From NCBI GenBank assembly GCA_030672115.1, contig DAOVGZ010000007.1, positions 1 to 18,765 of the forward strand: 18,765 nt of DNA, in the 5' to 3' direction. The stretch's first letter is position 1. Each line of letters begins with the position of its first letter. Both the position numbers and the translations under genes were made by a program. Of the stretch, positions 1 to 6,317 are shown piece after piece. The stretch is from a bacterium. Lineage in GTDB: Bacteria > Babelota > Babeliae > Babelales > Vermiphilaceae. The notes under the pieces were generated by a model, which saw only the letters and a program-made list of their open reading frames with translations, did not search any database and was not told the DNA's origin.

Positions 1-156
1 TGATTTATTCATAATTTATCTTTATTAAAAAAACTACCCAATTACAGCAATAGTAGACAGAAAAACAATTGAAAAAACTCTTGTTTAAATATCAATAAAA
101 GCCTACCTACTATTCTATTCATATTTTATCTTTTTATTTCAGCAAATATAATTCTA
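1..156. other. AT-rich intergenic segment
   Basis: I see no supported gene here. The stretch is very A/T rich and lies downstream of the minus-strand gene ending at 157. On the minus strand an ATG at 12 opens a frame that leaves the window after four codons. It could be the start of another gene, but four codons and no clear ribosome binding site are not enough to call it. Confidence 0.5.
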
Positions 157-720
157 TTAAACTAGACCTGTAAAGGTTCCTACCGCTATTGCTGTGCCAA
201 TAGTTACCGCATGTACCACAGGCAAAACTACCGGAGCAATAGTTTTTGCCAAAGCACCCGCAAAAAGAAATCCCGCACCAGGTCCTCCAACAATTGCAGC
301 CGGAATAGACGCGATTATAACTCCTGCGCCAACAACTGCAAAAGCAACAAATCTGCCTGTCCAAGCACCAACGGCTGCTCCTATAAGCCCACCGCCCTTA
401 ATGAGGTTTTTTGCTTGAAGTGAAAACTCTCCATTATCCATTTGGCTTATGCAGATGTAACCGGTAACCAAAAACTCTTGCAAGTCTTCACTTGAAATAT
501 TTTGTAGTGAAAGGTCAATCCAGCATTTTTCAACCGAAAAAATTTCATTATTTTGTGAAACATGAAAACCATCTTCATCATGGAAAAGAACAACACCTTT
601 CATAGACGATGGAACTGAAATAAATGGACTTTTAATTTCGATTGTCTTAGCAACAGATGAACCAAAAATAGTAAATAGAAAAGAAAAAAGAATAGCTTTA
701 AGTGCACGACTGGTTGTCAT
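157..720 (-). CDS. Exported protein with Gly/Ala-rich hydrophobic C-terminal half, unknown function
   Basis: I do not recognise the family of this 187-residue protein. Residues 1-24 form a Sec-type signal peptide: basic start, hydrophobic core rich in Phe and Leu, small residues SSVA before a Lys. Residues 25-105 are a mixed soluble region with two cysteines (66, 90). Residues 108-187 are almost entirely Gly, Ala, Val, Ile and small residues, with repeated GxxxG-like spacing and no charged residue other than Arg123 and Lys159. Such glycine-zipper segments insert in membranes in other families, so membrane association or pore formation is possible; this is inference. The ATG at 720 has AGGG about nine bases upstream. 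A good promoter lies at 839-868. The promoter, leader and first ~37 codons have a decayed duplicate at 3711-3970. It is the last gene of the minus-strand accessory cluster. Confidence 0.75.
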   Translation of the reverse strand: MTTSRALKAILFSFLFTIFGSSVAKTIEIKSPFISVPSSMKGVVLFHDEDGFHVSQNNEIFSVEKCWIDLSLQNISSEDLQEFLVTGYICISQMDNGEFSLQAKNLIKGGGLIGAAVGAWTGRFVAFAVVGAGVIIASIPAAIVGGPGAGFLFAGALAKTIAPVVLPVVHAVTIGTAIAVGTFTGLV

Positions 721-879
721 GATATTTGCCCTAGCATGGTTAGATATTTAAAACACATCAATCGCCAAACAATTCGACGATCAAAAAACAGACGACTAAA
801 CCCTGCTTAAGTTATAATCGTGTTGATCAACGGCAAGTATCATAACCCAGAAAACCATGAAGCGTCAACAAGCAAATGT
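611..879 (-). repeat. Duplicated promoter-leader-signal peptide segment, copy A
   Basis: This segment holds the first ~37 codons of the 157-720 gene, its leader and its promoter. It aligns over its whole length with 3711-3970 on the same strand. Long shared words include GGTTAGATATTTAAAACACA and GACTAAACCCTGCTTAAGTT on the plus strand, with scattered substitutions and small indels. Copy A keeps the intact reading frame and is the functional copy. Confidence 0.85.
839..868 (-). promoter_or_regulatory. Sigma-70-type promoter for the 157-720 gene
   Basis: Reading the minus strand there is a -35 box TTGACG (868-863), an 18-base spacer and a -10 box TATGAT (844-839). That leaves a leader of roughly 110 bases before the ATG at 720. 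The duplicate at 3929-3958 keeps TTGACG, the 18-base spacing and a good -10 (TACAAT) despite other changes between the copies. This supports a functional element. Confidence 0.6.
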
Positions 880-915
880 AAAAAATAAGCTTATTTTAAT
901 TTGAAAACATCTGCG

Positions 916-1821
916 TTAATATTTTTTAGCATATAAAAAAAAACGAGGTGAGAAAGGAAAATTTTGATTATGTTTCAAGGCAAAACTCGCTTGTTTTTGT
1001 GCGATGCGACAGCTTAGTTTAGACACGTAAGCATCATCACATAAATACCACTGCCCTGAAGAAAATTCCTTTACAAAAGCAACAAAATGACCCATTTGTT
1101 TGGTCCCTTCATGTAGTACGATACCAATAAGTTCGTATCCAGAAAAGTTCGATTGATTTGAGTTAGAACTACTCATTAAAGCTGAACTATTTTCACCACA
1201 TATTTGCTCACAATCCACAAGTAGATATGGCGGATAATTATTTAATTTCAATTCCTTCTTTGCTGTTACATAAGAACATGAACAATGAGAGCAAAAAATC
1301 CCATCAATGGTTTTTGGTTGAAAAGCGTCTAGCGGCAGATCAGAAATGATTTGATTTGCAGATCTCAAAACCTTGCTACATTGGGTACAACTAATTGTGG
1401 TATTAAGAGAAAAACAAAACAGAGATTGAAGTGCCGGAATATCGTCAATGAGTCTAATAAGAAAATCGAGAGCGTCCTCTTGCTGCTTATCCTGATTATT
1501 AAACAAGCGTTCGTTTACTTGTTCAAATAGCTCAGTAATCCTAATCAAGACCGCTTCATTGTCATTTCTTTTGGTAGCCTCAACAACTTCTTTGCATTGA
1601 CACAAAAAAGACACATCTTGTTTGTCATTTATCGTTGATTTTATAAGATGCGCAACTTCTGGAATACGAAAAAGACATTGCAGGGATGCGTTCATATAGC
1701 AGCTGTTGCCAACATTGGGTAAGCCACCAACAGGAATACAAAAGCTTTTTTGGTTAGCGATCAAAGAGCACGCAAAACCAATTACCAACAAAAACAAAAT
1801 TTTTTTCATGCATTTATCCAT
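916..1821 (-). CDS. Exported USP-family ubiquitin carboxyl-terminal hydrolase (peptidase family C19)
   Basis: This is a cysteine protease of the eukaryotic ubiquitin-specific protease family, expected to cleave ubiquitin or a ubiquitin-like protein from host targets. The Cys box GLPNVGNSCYMNASLQCL holds the nucleophile Cys41 and the oxyanion-hole Asn36, five residues before it as in USP7. QQEDALDFL (113-121) matches the QQDAxEFL box. Two CxxC pairs (145/148 and 177/180) form the fingers zinc site. The His box MGHFVAF gives His245, and WYLCDD gives Asp262, exactly 17 residues later as in USP7. All key residues are present, so activity is likely. At about 300 residues it is a minimal catalytic domain. 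A hydrophobic N-terminus predicts export. The start may be the ATG at 1809 (Met5), which has GGA upstream and gives a cleaner signal peptide; numbering here is from 1821. A role as a host-directed effector is inference. Confidence 0.9.
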   Translation of the reverse strand: MDKCMKKILFLLVIGFACSLIANQKSFCIPVGGLPNVGNSCYMNASLQCLFRIPEVAHLIKSTINDKQDVSFLCQCKEVVEATKRNDNEAVLIRITELFEQVNERLFNNQDKQQEDALDFLIRLIDDIPALQSLFCFSLNTTISCTQCSKVLRSANQIISDLPLDAFQPKTIDGIFCSHCSCSYVTAKKELKLNNYPPYLLVDCEQICGENSSALMSSSNSNQSNFSGYELIGIVLHEGTKQMGHFVAFVKEFSSGQWYLCDDAYVSKLSCRIAQKQASFALKHNQNFPFSPRFFLYAKKY

Positions 1822-1985
1822 ATACGCTTAGAGTAGTAAAAAAAGTTACAAGCGTGCGCCATAACTTTCAAGTAGTTCTGTCATTTCAATATTGCCTTTT
1901 TCAATTACTTACAAAAATAACAAACTTATCCCACAAACCATCAAAAAGCTGCAAAAAAAAAGCTTTATGCTAAAAAAATAAAATA

Positions 1986-2654
1986 CTAACCGCCTACTAG
2001 ATTTCCACAAAAATATGCGGCTTCACTCTTAGCCAAACATACTGTTTTCTTATTTTCTTTAACACCTACTTGGAGCTTCAGCTTTATCGTATCACCACAA
2101 TCAAGTTGAATTTGATATTGACTCCCGATTAATACAAGAGTTCCATCATCATTTTTTAGAGAATTTAAATTGTTGGTATCAACACCAACAGTTTCACTAG
2201 AAGTTTCAATAATTACTTTAGCCTTTGTTTGATCTTTTATACCACTTAAAAAGATTGACCAATTTATAAAATAGATACCAGCTTTATCGATAGTTATTAA
2301 TCCATTTTTACTTATCAAATCCGGGCTGATTGATATAAAAGGAACCGTAAAAATACTTCCATCACCTGTTATATTTTTTATAAATTTGGTTTTTTTACAA
2401 CAAAACACTAAAATTGGGTTTATTATTTTTTCAATTATTCTTTCTTTTGTCTTATCTGAAATACTTGAGTTTAAAACAGCTTGAAAACCTTCTAACCTGA
2501 AGCTTTTCAACCTATTTATAAAACTTACTATAACTTTTAATATATTTTTTATTTCAGTCTTAAAATTAAAAAGAATTATCAGTATGACTAAGGGCCAAAA
2601 AACGTTGCTTATCTGAGAAGCTAAAATTATAAAAATGCGTTCGAAAAAAGACAT
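1986..2654 (-). CDS. Membrane-anchored protein with a C1q/TNF-like C-terminal domain
   Basis: The 222-residue protein has one strong transmembrane segment at about residues 12-30 and no obvious cleavage site, so it should stay anchored. An amphipathic lysine-rich linker follows (33-90). Residues ~95-222 look like a C1q/TNF jelly-roll: FTVPFISIS, then GLITIDKAGIYFINWSIFLSG (118-138) matching the 'G.F..P.PG.Y.F.....' strand pair. LDCGDTIKLKL (184-194) matches the 'L..GD.V.L.L' strand, and a small aromatic/Gly ending (AAYFCG) closes the fold. Bacterial C1q-like domains usually trimerise on surface proteins such as spore-hair BclA. The match here is by strand pattern only, so the call is tentative. 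AAGGAA lies about nine bases before the ATG. The gene follows the 49-residue ORF by 32 bases. Confidence 0.6.
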   Translation of the reverse strand: MSFFERIFIILASQISNVFWPLVILIILFNFKTEIKNILKVIVSFINRLKSFRLEGFQAVLNSSISDKTKERIIEKIINPILVFCCKKTKFIKNITGDGSIFTVPFISISPDLISKNGLITIDKAGIYFINWSIFLSGIKDQTKAKVIIETSSETVGVDTNNLNSLKNDDGTLVLIGSQYQIQLDCGDTIKLKLQVGVKENKKTVCLAKSEAAYFCGNLVGG

Positions 2655-2686
2655 AGGGCAATTTCCTTATTTTTTAACCAATAAAA

Positions 2687-2836
2687 CTACAAAAAAAAGG
2701 CCCTAATAGAGGGGGCAGAGACCTTCTCGTTATTATTGCTGCTGCCACCTTGATCCATAGCACCCAAATTTTGACAACTCATAAAAACAGTAACCAAAAC
2801 TAATAATAACTTTCTTTTCGACAATAAACTTTTCAT
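2687..2836 (-). CDS. Small exported protein or signal-peptide remnant, 49 residues
   Basis: A complete ORF of 49 codons runs from ATG (2836) to TAG (2687), preceded by AGGATAGG about five bases upstream. It starts MKSLLSKRKLLLVLVTVFMS, a good export signal, and the mature part would be only about 23-25 residues rich in Gly, Ser and Asn. Its first ~26 residues closely match residues 6-30 of the protein at 3059-3694 (shared pattern LLSKxKLLxVL...FxSxQNLxA), at the DNA level as well. A T-run after a short CCCT/AGGG stem overlaps the last codons, resembling a decayed terminator. It is either a real secreted micropeptide or the leftover 5' end of a deleted paralogue. Confidence 0.5.
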   Translation of the reverse strand: MKSLLSKRKLLLVLVTVFMSCQNLGAMDQGGSSNNNEKVSAPSIRAFFL

Positions 2837-2916
2837 AAACCTATCCTATTAAACAAAGATCAAACAGCTCAAAGACACATCAATTAGTCTCTTAACTACT
2901 ACTCATGATCATTTTT

Positions 2917-3003
2917 TTATTTTTGAATAGCGTCTACATTTTTTAGTCTCTCAGGAATTGGATCTACTTGGTTGTTACACGTTACAAAAAAATGCCTTAA
3001 CAT
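2917..3003 (-). CDS. Possible 28-residue ORF with a strong ribosome binding site
   Basis: On the minus strand GGGGGAG lies eight bases before an ATG at 3003, which opens a frame of 28 codons ending in TAA at 2917. The peptide begins MLRHFFVTCNNQ and is otherwise polar, with no signal peptide or known motif. The strong Shine-Dalgarno sequence is the only real support. It could be a microprotein or the surviving start of a deleted gene. The rest of 2837-3058 shows nothing else I can interpret. Confidence 0.3.
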   Translation of the reverse strand: MLRHFFVTCNNQVDPIPERLKNVDAIQK

Positions 3004-3058
3004 TTTCTACTCCCCCATCAATTGACTTGTTTTTAACGTCGACCTATTGATCGGCCGA

Positions 3059-3694
3059 CTAAAAACCATTTTTCAATACTGTGGCTTTTTTTCTCTTTTT
3101 TATTTTTTCTTTACATAATTTTGGGTATAAGCAAGCAATAATAAAACCAATTACAACAATTCCCAGAATAATGCCTCCTGCTTGATCCGCTTGAATTCTG
3201 CCCATAGTGTATTTGTGATCTTTTTGAAGGAACTCTGTCTCGTATTTATGCTTTTTCTTAAGGATATTTATCTTATCTTCATGATCCTTTTTAAGATCAT
3301 ATATCTCTTTTTCATGATTTTTTTGAATATTCTTCAGAAATTTTATCCTGTTGTTCCGCCGTTCAACTTCTCCTGCTACATATAAAAGATCTATTAACAA
3401 TTTAAATATGCTAGATTGATGATCCCTGATAAGAAGCTCGTCAATGAACTTTTTGCTACTAATTTTTGAAGTTACTTCTTCAAAATCAAGCCCCTTAAGA
3501 CTAAGAGAATCTTTTACTGATTTATTTTTTTTCTTGTTTCGACCATTCTTAAAATCTTTTTTTAAAGAATTATTGAATTCTTTATTCTTCTTTTCGTCGT
3601 CAAACTTTATAGCGACCAAATTTTGACCACTCACAAAAATAGCAAACAAAACAAACAACAACTTTTTTTTAGAAAGCAGCCTAAAACGTGTCAT
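3059..3694 (-). CDS. Exported coiled-coil protein with C-terminal membrane segment, unknown function
   Basis: The family of this 211-residue protein is not recognised. Residues 1-29 form a signal peptide, homologous to that of the 49-residue ORF downstream. Residues 30-65 are highly charged, rich in Lys and Asn. Residues 127-170 consist of four 11-residue repeats: HEKEIYDLKKD, HEDKINILKKK, HKYETEFLQKD and HKYTMGRIQAD. This is a hendecad pattern typical of long straight coiled coils. A transmembrane segment follows at about 173-190, then a basic tail (191-211). The layout suggests a membrane-tethered periplasmic or surface stalk. TGTGGA lies about seven bases before the ATG. Upstream sits the decayed duplicate of the 157-720 gene start, whose retained promoter (3929-3958) may drive this gene. 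Confidence 0.7.
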   Translation of the reverse strand: MTRFRLLSKKKLLFVLFAIFVSGQNLVAIKFDDEKKNKEFNNSLKKDFKNGRNKKKNKSVKDSLSLKGLDFEEVTSKISSKKFIDELLIRDHQSSIFKLLIDLLYVAGEVERRNNRIKFLKNIQKNHEKEIYDLKKDHEDKINILKKKHKYETEFLQKDHKYTMGRIQADQAGGIILGIVVIGFIIACLYPKLCKEKIKKRKKATVLKNGF

Positions 3695-3710
3695 ATTTTT
3701 CCACAGGTAA

Positions 3711-3822
3711 TGAAATTAAAATAAATGAACTTTTTATTTCGATTATTTTGGCAAATAGAGGAGCCAAAAACAGTTAAAGAGAAAGGGAGTAGAGTATCTT
3801 TAAGTACACGTCTGTTTGTCCT
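3711..3822 (-). pseudogene. Decayed 5' fragment of a paralogue of the 157-720 gene
   Basis: The minus strand here aligns with codons 1-37 of the 157-720 gene, including the signal-peptide region and the stretch encoding KTIEIKSPFIS. A deletion removes the ATG and bases just before it, and an extra base in the signal-peptide region breaks the frame. The alignment stops at about 3711, and the unrelated 211-residue coding sequence begins 17 bases further on. It cannot encode protein and is best read as the scar of a duplication whose coding body was lost or replaced. Confidence 0.75.
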
Positions 3823-3928
3823 AACATGGTTAGATATTTAAAACACATCAACAATTAAATAATTTGATGGTCAAATAACAAGCGACTAAACCCTGCTTAA
3901 GTTGTAGTCATGTTGATCATCGATAAAC

Positions 3929-3958
3929 ATTGTATACCAGAAAACCATGAGTCGTCAA
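3929..3958 (-). promoter_or_regulatory. Conserved promoter in copy B, probably driving the 3059-3694 gene
   Basis: The minus strand shows TTGACG (3958-3953), an 18-base spacer and TACAAT (3934-3929). Both boxes and their spacing match those at 839-868. The implied leader to the ATG at 3694 is about 230 bases and includes the pseudogene fragment. Confidence 0.5.
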
Positions 3959-4007
3959 CAAGAAAAATGTCGAAAGTTAAATCGTATATTTTTGACTAAA
4001 ATATTAC

Positions 4008-4043
4008 AAAAAAAGCCCCGCTTTTAAAGTGGAGCTTTTTTTT
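4008..4043. terminator. Bidirectional intrinsic terminator
   Basis: AAAAAAAGC and GCTTTTTTT flank an inner stem CCCGC/GTGGA with one wobble and one mismatch, around the loop TTTTAAA. The hairpin has a T-run in both directions. It is a close relative of the terminator at 7043-7080, including the AAATTTGAAA that follows both. No intact gene ends next to it on either strand, so it is an orphan copy. Confidence 0.65.
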
Positions 4044-4055
4044 AAATTTGAAAAA

Positions 4056-4382
4056 CCTTTCTTAAAAAAGGCGACCCAAAAGTAGAGGGGCTTGATCAAT
4101 TATTTCTTAAACCTTTCTATAAAACGTTTTTGCATAAGCATCAAGTATTAACCCGAAAATAAAAAGGCCGCCGCTAAATAAAAAAATTATGGAATCATTT
4201 TAAAAATCAAAACAAAATAGCTATTTTTTTGGGCGTTAATCGCTCCTCTGTAAATAGACGATGCAAAGAATATGAACTTTTATAATAAACATGAAAAATC
4301 TTTACTTTTGTAATCTTTCAAAATAGAATAAAAAAATAAACAAGCAGCTTTTAACCGCGCAATTTTCTACCTGGAGTACAGC
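4056..4382. other. Intergenic region upstream of the 4383 gene
   Basis: No ORF of note is visible. A TATAAT at 4281-4286 on the plus strand is a plausible -10 box about 100 bases before the next gene, but its -35 region is poor. An AAAAAGGCCGCCGC stretch near 4160-4175 stands out in GC content. I cannot assign anything else. Confidence 0.4.
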
Positions 4383-5957
4383 ATGAGCAAATCTCGAATT
4401 CTATTCATTTCCCTTTTAATTATTCAATTTATTTCGGCACCCTCCCTGTTACAGGCATCAAATAATCCATCAAAAGAAAGCTCTGAAAATACCGATGATC
4501 CATTCCGTAAAGCAAGTTATTATAATCCCGCTGCTTGGGGGCGATGGTTTTTTGCCACAGGAGAGTATACTCCTAAAAATCTAAAGCGTTATAATATTAA
4601 AAAAAACAATATAAAAATTAATTTTTCCGATACGCATGATAATTATATGAAGAATCATTTTGAAAAAAAAGTGAAAATTCAAGAAAAAGAAATAAAAAAC
4701 CACTTAAACACAATAAAAAACCACTTAGGCACAATAAAAAACCACTTAGGCACAATAACAAGCAATAATGTCACCATTAAGGCCTATAAAGATAATGAAA
4801 AAGAGTTGCTAGATGTTTTAGAAACGAAAAATGTAATAATAAAAAATAAAAACCAAATAATCAAAACAAGTAATACCTGGAAGACTTTTTTTTCTCAGCA
4901 TTATGGTAAGATTCTGATAGTTAGTGGTACTATAGTTACTGCAGGCCTTCTGTCACTTGTTATTTATAAAATCACTAGAAAAAAAGGTAATAATAAATCA
5001 ATTTTGGTAAAAAAGACAATTATTCCTCTCTCTAAAAGGCTAAAAAACTCATATAATAATATGAATATGTCTTGTAGAAATATTGACGAAATTTTAATGT
5101 TTCATCTTAACACTGAAAAAAACAATCTAATTTTTGAGCACGAAAAAATTAAAGAAAAAATTGGAGTAAAAAAAATAATCGCAACAGATACGATCTCAAT
5201 AATAGAAAGATCATATAAAGATTTTAATCTGCATTTAGAACAAGCACGTATTATAGGCTATCAAGATAAAACAAATATTTCTCATATGGTTGAAGTGCAG
5301 ATTTGTTTTCTTCGCGGGGATGATAAAAAGAAAAAAGGAATGATATCAAAAGCCATAAACATAATTCTTCCATTCGCAAACGAAAAGATGAAAGAAAAAA
5401 CAAAAAAAATCACCAAAGGCTTTAAAAGAGCCTTTCAAAAAAATAAAAAAGATACAAATCGAGAAATAAAAACAGAATCTCTTCTTGTGACCCATAAAGA
5501 AATAAATAGACTCATTAAAAGCGTTGCAAAGTATAATGTATTAATTGAAGTCCCCCTTATAAAACTCAAAGCAAAAATCGAAACACTTGTTGAGGAAAAA
5601 GATTCACAAAAAATTATGGTTTGTAACCCAGAAACATGGAAGAAAGAAGTTTCTGAATACCACAAAGATTTTTCAGGTGCTGTAAAAAATTGTGGCTTAC
5701 CAGAAATAATAGGCAAGCAAATTTCAGCTTTTGATGCTCCTTTTAAAAAAGGTACTGATTCAAGATCTATCAAAGAAGAAAATAAATATTATAAAAAAAC
5801 AACTAAACAAAAATCTAAAACGAAAAAACTTTTTCAAAGCGGAGCTAAGAATCTAGGTAAATTCACCAAAACAATTGTTACTGGTTCTGCAAAAGAATTA
5901 GCAAAAGAGTACTATGGAAGATCCTCAAATGAAGAAATAGCTGTAATAGTAGAGTAA
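4383..5957 (+). CDS. Exported or membrane coiled-coil protein with heptad repeat, unknown function
   Basis: I do not recognise the family of this 524-residue protein. Residues 1-25 form a signal peptide ending LLQA-S. Residues 88-165 are a charged coiled-coil region containing three near-identical 7-residue units (about 103-124, unit TIKNHLG) encoded by a 21-bp tandem repeat. A transmembrane segment spans about 176-197. The remaining ~325 residues are very rich in Lys, Glu, Asn and Ile, with further helical character and no catalytic motif that I can identify. The plan (signal peptide, coiled-coil stalk, one membrane span, long charged domain) resembles an enlarged version of the 211-residue neighbour, but there is no clear sequence match beyond low complexity. 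The ATG has GGAG seven to eight bases upstream. A possible -10 lies at 4281. Confidence 0.75.
   Translation: MSKSRILFISLLIIQFISAPSLLQASNNPSKESSENTDDPFRKASYYNPAAWGRWFFATGEYTPKNLKRYNIKKNNIKINFSDTHDNYMKNHFEKKVKIQEKEIKNHLNTIKNHLGTIKNHLGTITSNNVTIKAYKDNEKELLDVLETKNVIIKNKNQIIKTSNTWKTFFSQHYGKILIVSGTIVTAGLLSLVIYKITRKKGNNKSILVKKTIIPLSKRLKNSYNNMNMSCRNIDEILMFHLNTEKNNLIFEHEKIKEKIGVKKIIATDTISIIERSYKDFNLHLEQARIIGYQDKTNISHMVEVQICFLRGDDKKKKGMISKAINIILPFANEKMKEKTKKITKGFKRAFQKNKKDTNREIKTESLLVTHKEINRLIKSVAKYNVLIEVPLIKLKAKIETLVEEKDSQKIMVCNPETWKKEVSEYHKDFSGAVKNCGLPEIIGKQISAFDAPFKKGTDSRSIKEENKYYKKTTKQKSKTKKLFQSGAKNLGKFTKTIVTGSAKELAKEYYGRSSNEEIAVIVE
4691..4753 (+). repeat. Three tandem 21-bp repeats inside the 4383 gene
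   Basis: The unit AATAAAAAACCACTTAGGCAC occurs three times head to tail; the first copy has AA in place of GG. Each unit encodes seven residues, one coiled-coil heptad, so gain or loss of units keeps both reading frame and helix register. Confidence 0.85.
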
Positions 5958-6317
5958 AACGCTCTGTAGTATCAATTAAGTCAATAATGCTACTTAATAA
6001 GAAATTTTTTTTGAAGATTTTCTTCTATATTGAGGGCAGTTTTTTCGTTAATATTCCCATAAAATACTTTATGGTTTTTCCCTCTTTTAAAAGTTCGTTC
6101 ATAGCTCTATAGTTTTCTAGTATTTGATCAAATAGAAAAAAATAAGTATTTACTTTTAACGGAACTTTTTGTTTGCATCGCCAGAAGGCCATCCTTCGAC
6201 AATCTCATAATGAGCGTAGCGTAAGGAGTGCAATGAGCGAAAGCTAGCGTCCCCTCGCGGACTATTTTGCAACTTGCAATTCAAAAAAATTATTTTTTCA
6301 AAATCAACAACCAATTA
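5958..6317. other. Intergenic region with a possible gene remnant and a REP-like element
   Basis: No intact gene is visible. On the minus strand a frame without a start codon (6106 down to the stop at 5990) encodes a peptide containing NHKVFYGNINEKTALNIEEN. A second overlapping frame with an ATG at 6102 encodes 25 residues. Together they look like the frameshifted 3' end of a lost gene, though I cannot name it. The right half holds the GC-rich element at 6188-6260. Confidence 0.3.
6188..6260. repeat. REP-like GC-rich palindromic element
   Basis: In this A/T-rich background the stretch is markedly GC rich. Read on the minus strand it contains CATTATGAGATTGTCGAAGG followed by ATG, a decayed form of the CATCCTGAGCTTGTCGAAGGATG-type palindrome found dispersed in many bacterial genomes. 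It also has a direct repeat AATGAGCG (6209-6216 and 6232-6239) and ends in GCTAGCGTCCCC, close to the GCTGGCGTCCCC at the tRNA-Glu 3' end. It may be a mobile intergenic repeat. Confidence 0.5.

Larger units (their letters stand above)
3711..3970 (-). repeat. Duplicated promoter-leader-signal peptide segment, copy B
   Basis: This is the diverged copy of 611-879. The promoter and leader are better conserved than the coding fragment, which is frameshifted. Because it lies directly upstream of the 3059-3694 gene on the same strand, it now acts, if at all, as a promoter and leader for that unrelated gene. Confidence 0.85.

Noticed and set aside
1..12. ATG on the minus strand at the left edge
   Set aside because: Only four codons are visible and there is no clear ribosome binding site, so a gene cannot be supported.
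134..423. Short ORFs on both strands across the Gly/Ala-rich region
   Set aside because: They are out-of-frame readings of the 157-720 gene, with improbable Cys/Ser/Arg-rich composition and no binding sites.
761..781. Leader hairpin with apparent compensatory changes between the copies at 611-879 and 3711-3970
   Set aside because: Two pairs covary (T-A to C-G, G-C to A-T), but two other pairs in the six-pair stem are broken in copy B, and an alternative fold fits equally well. This is too weak to call a conserved RNA structure.
4691..4753. CRISPR-like array
   Set aside because: The 21-bp units are contiguous with no spacers and lie in frame within a coding sequence.
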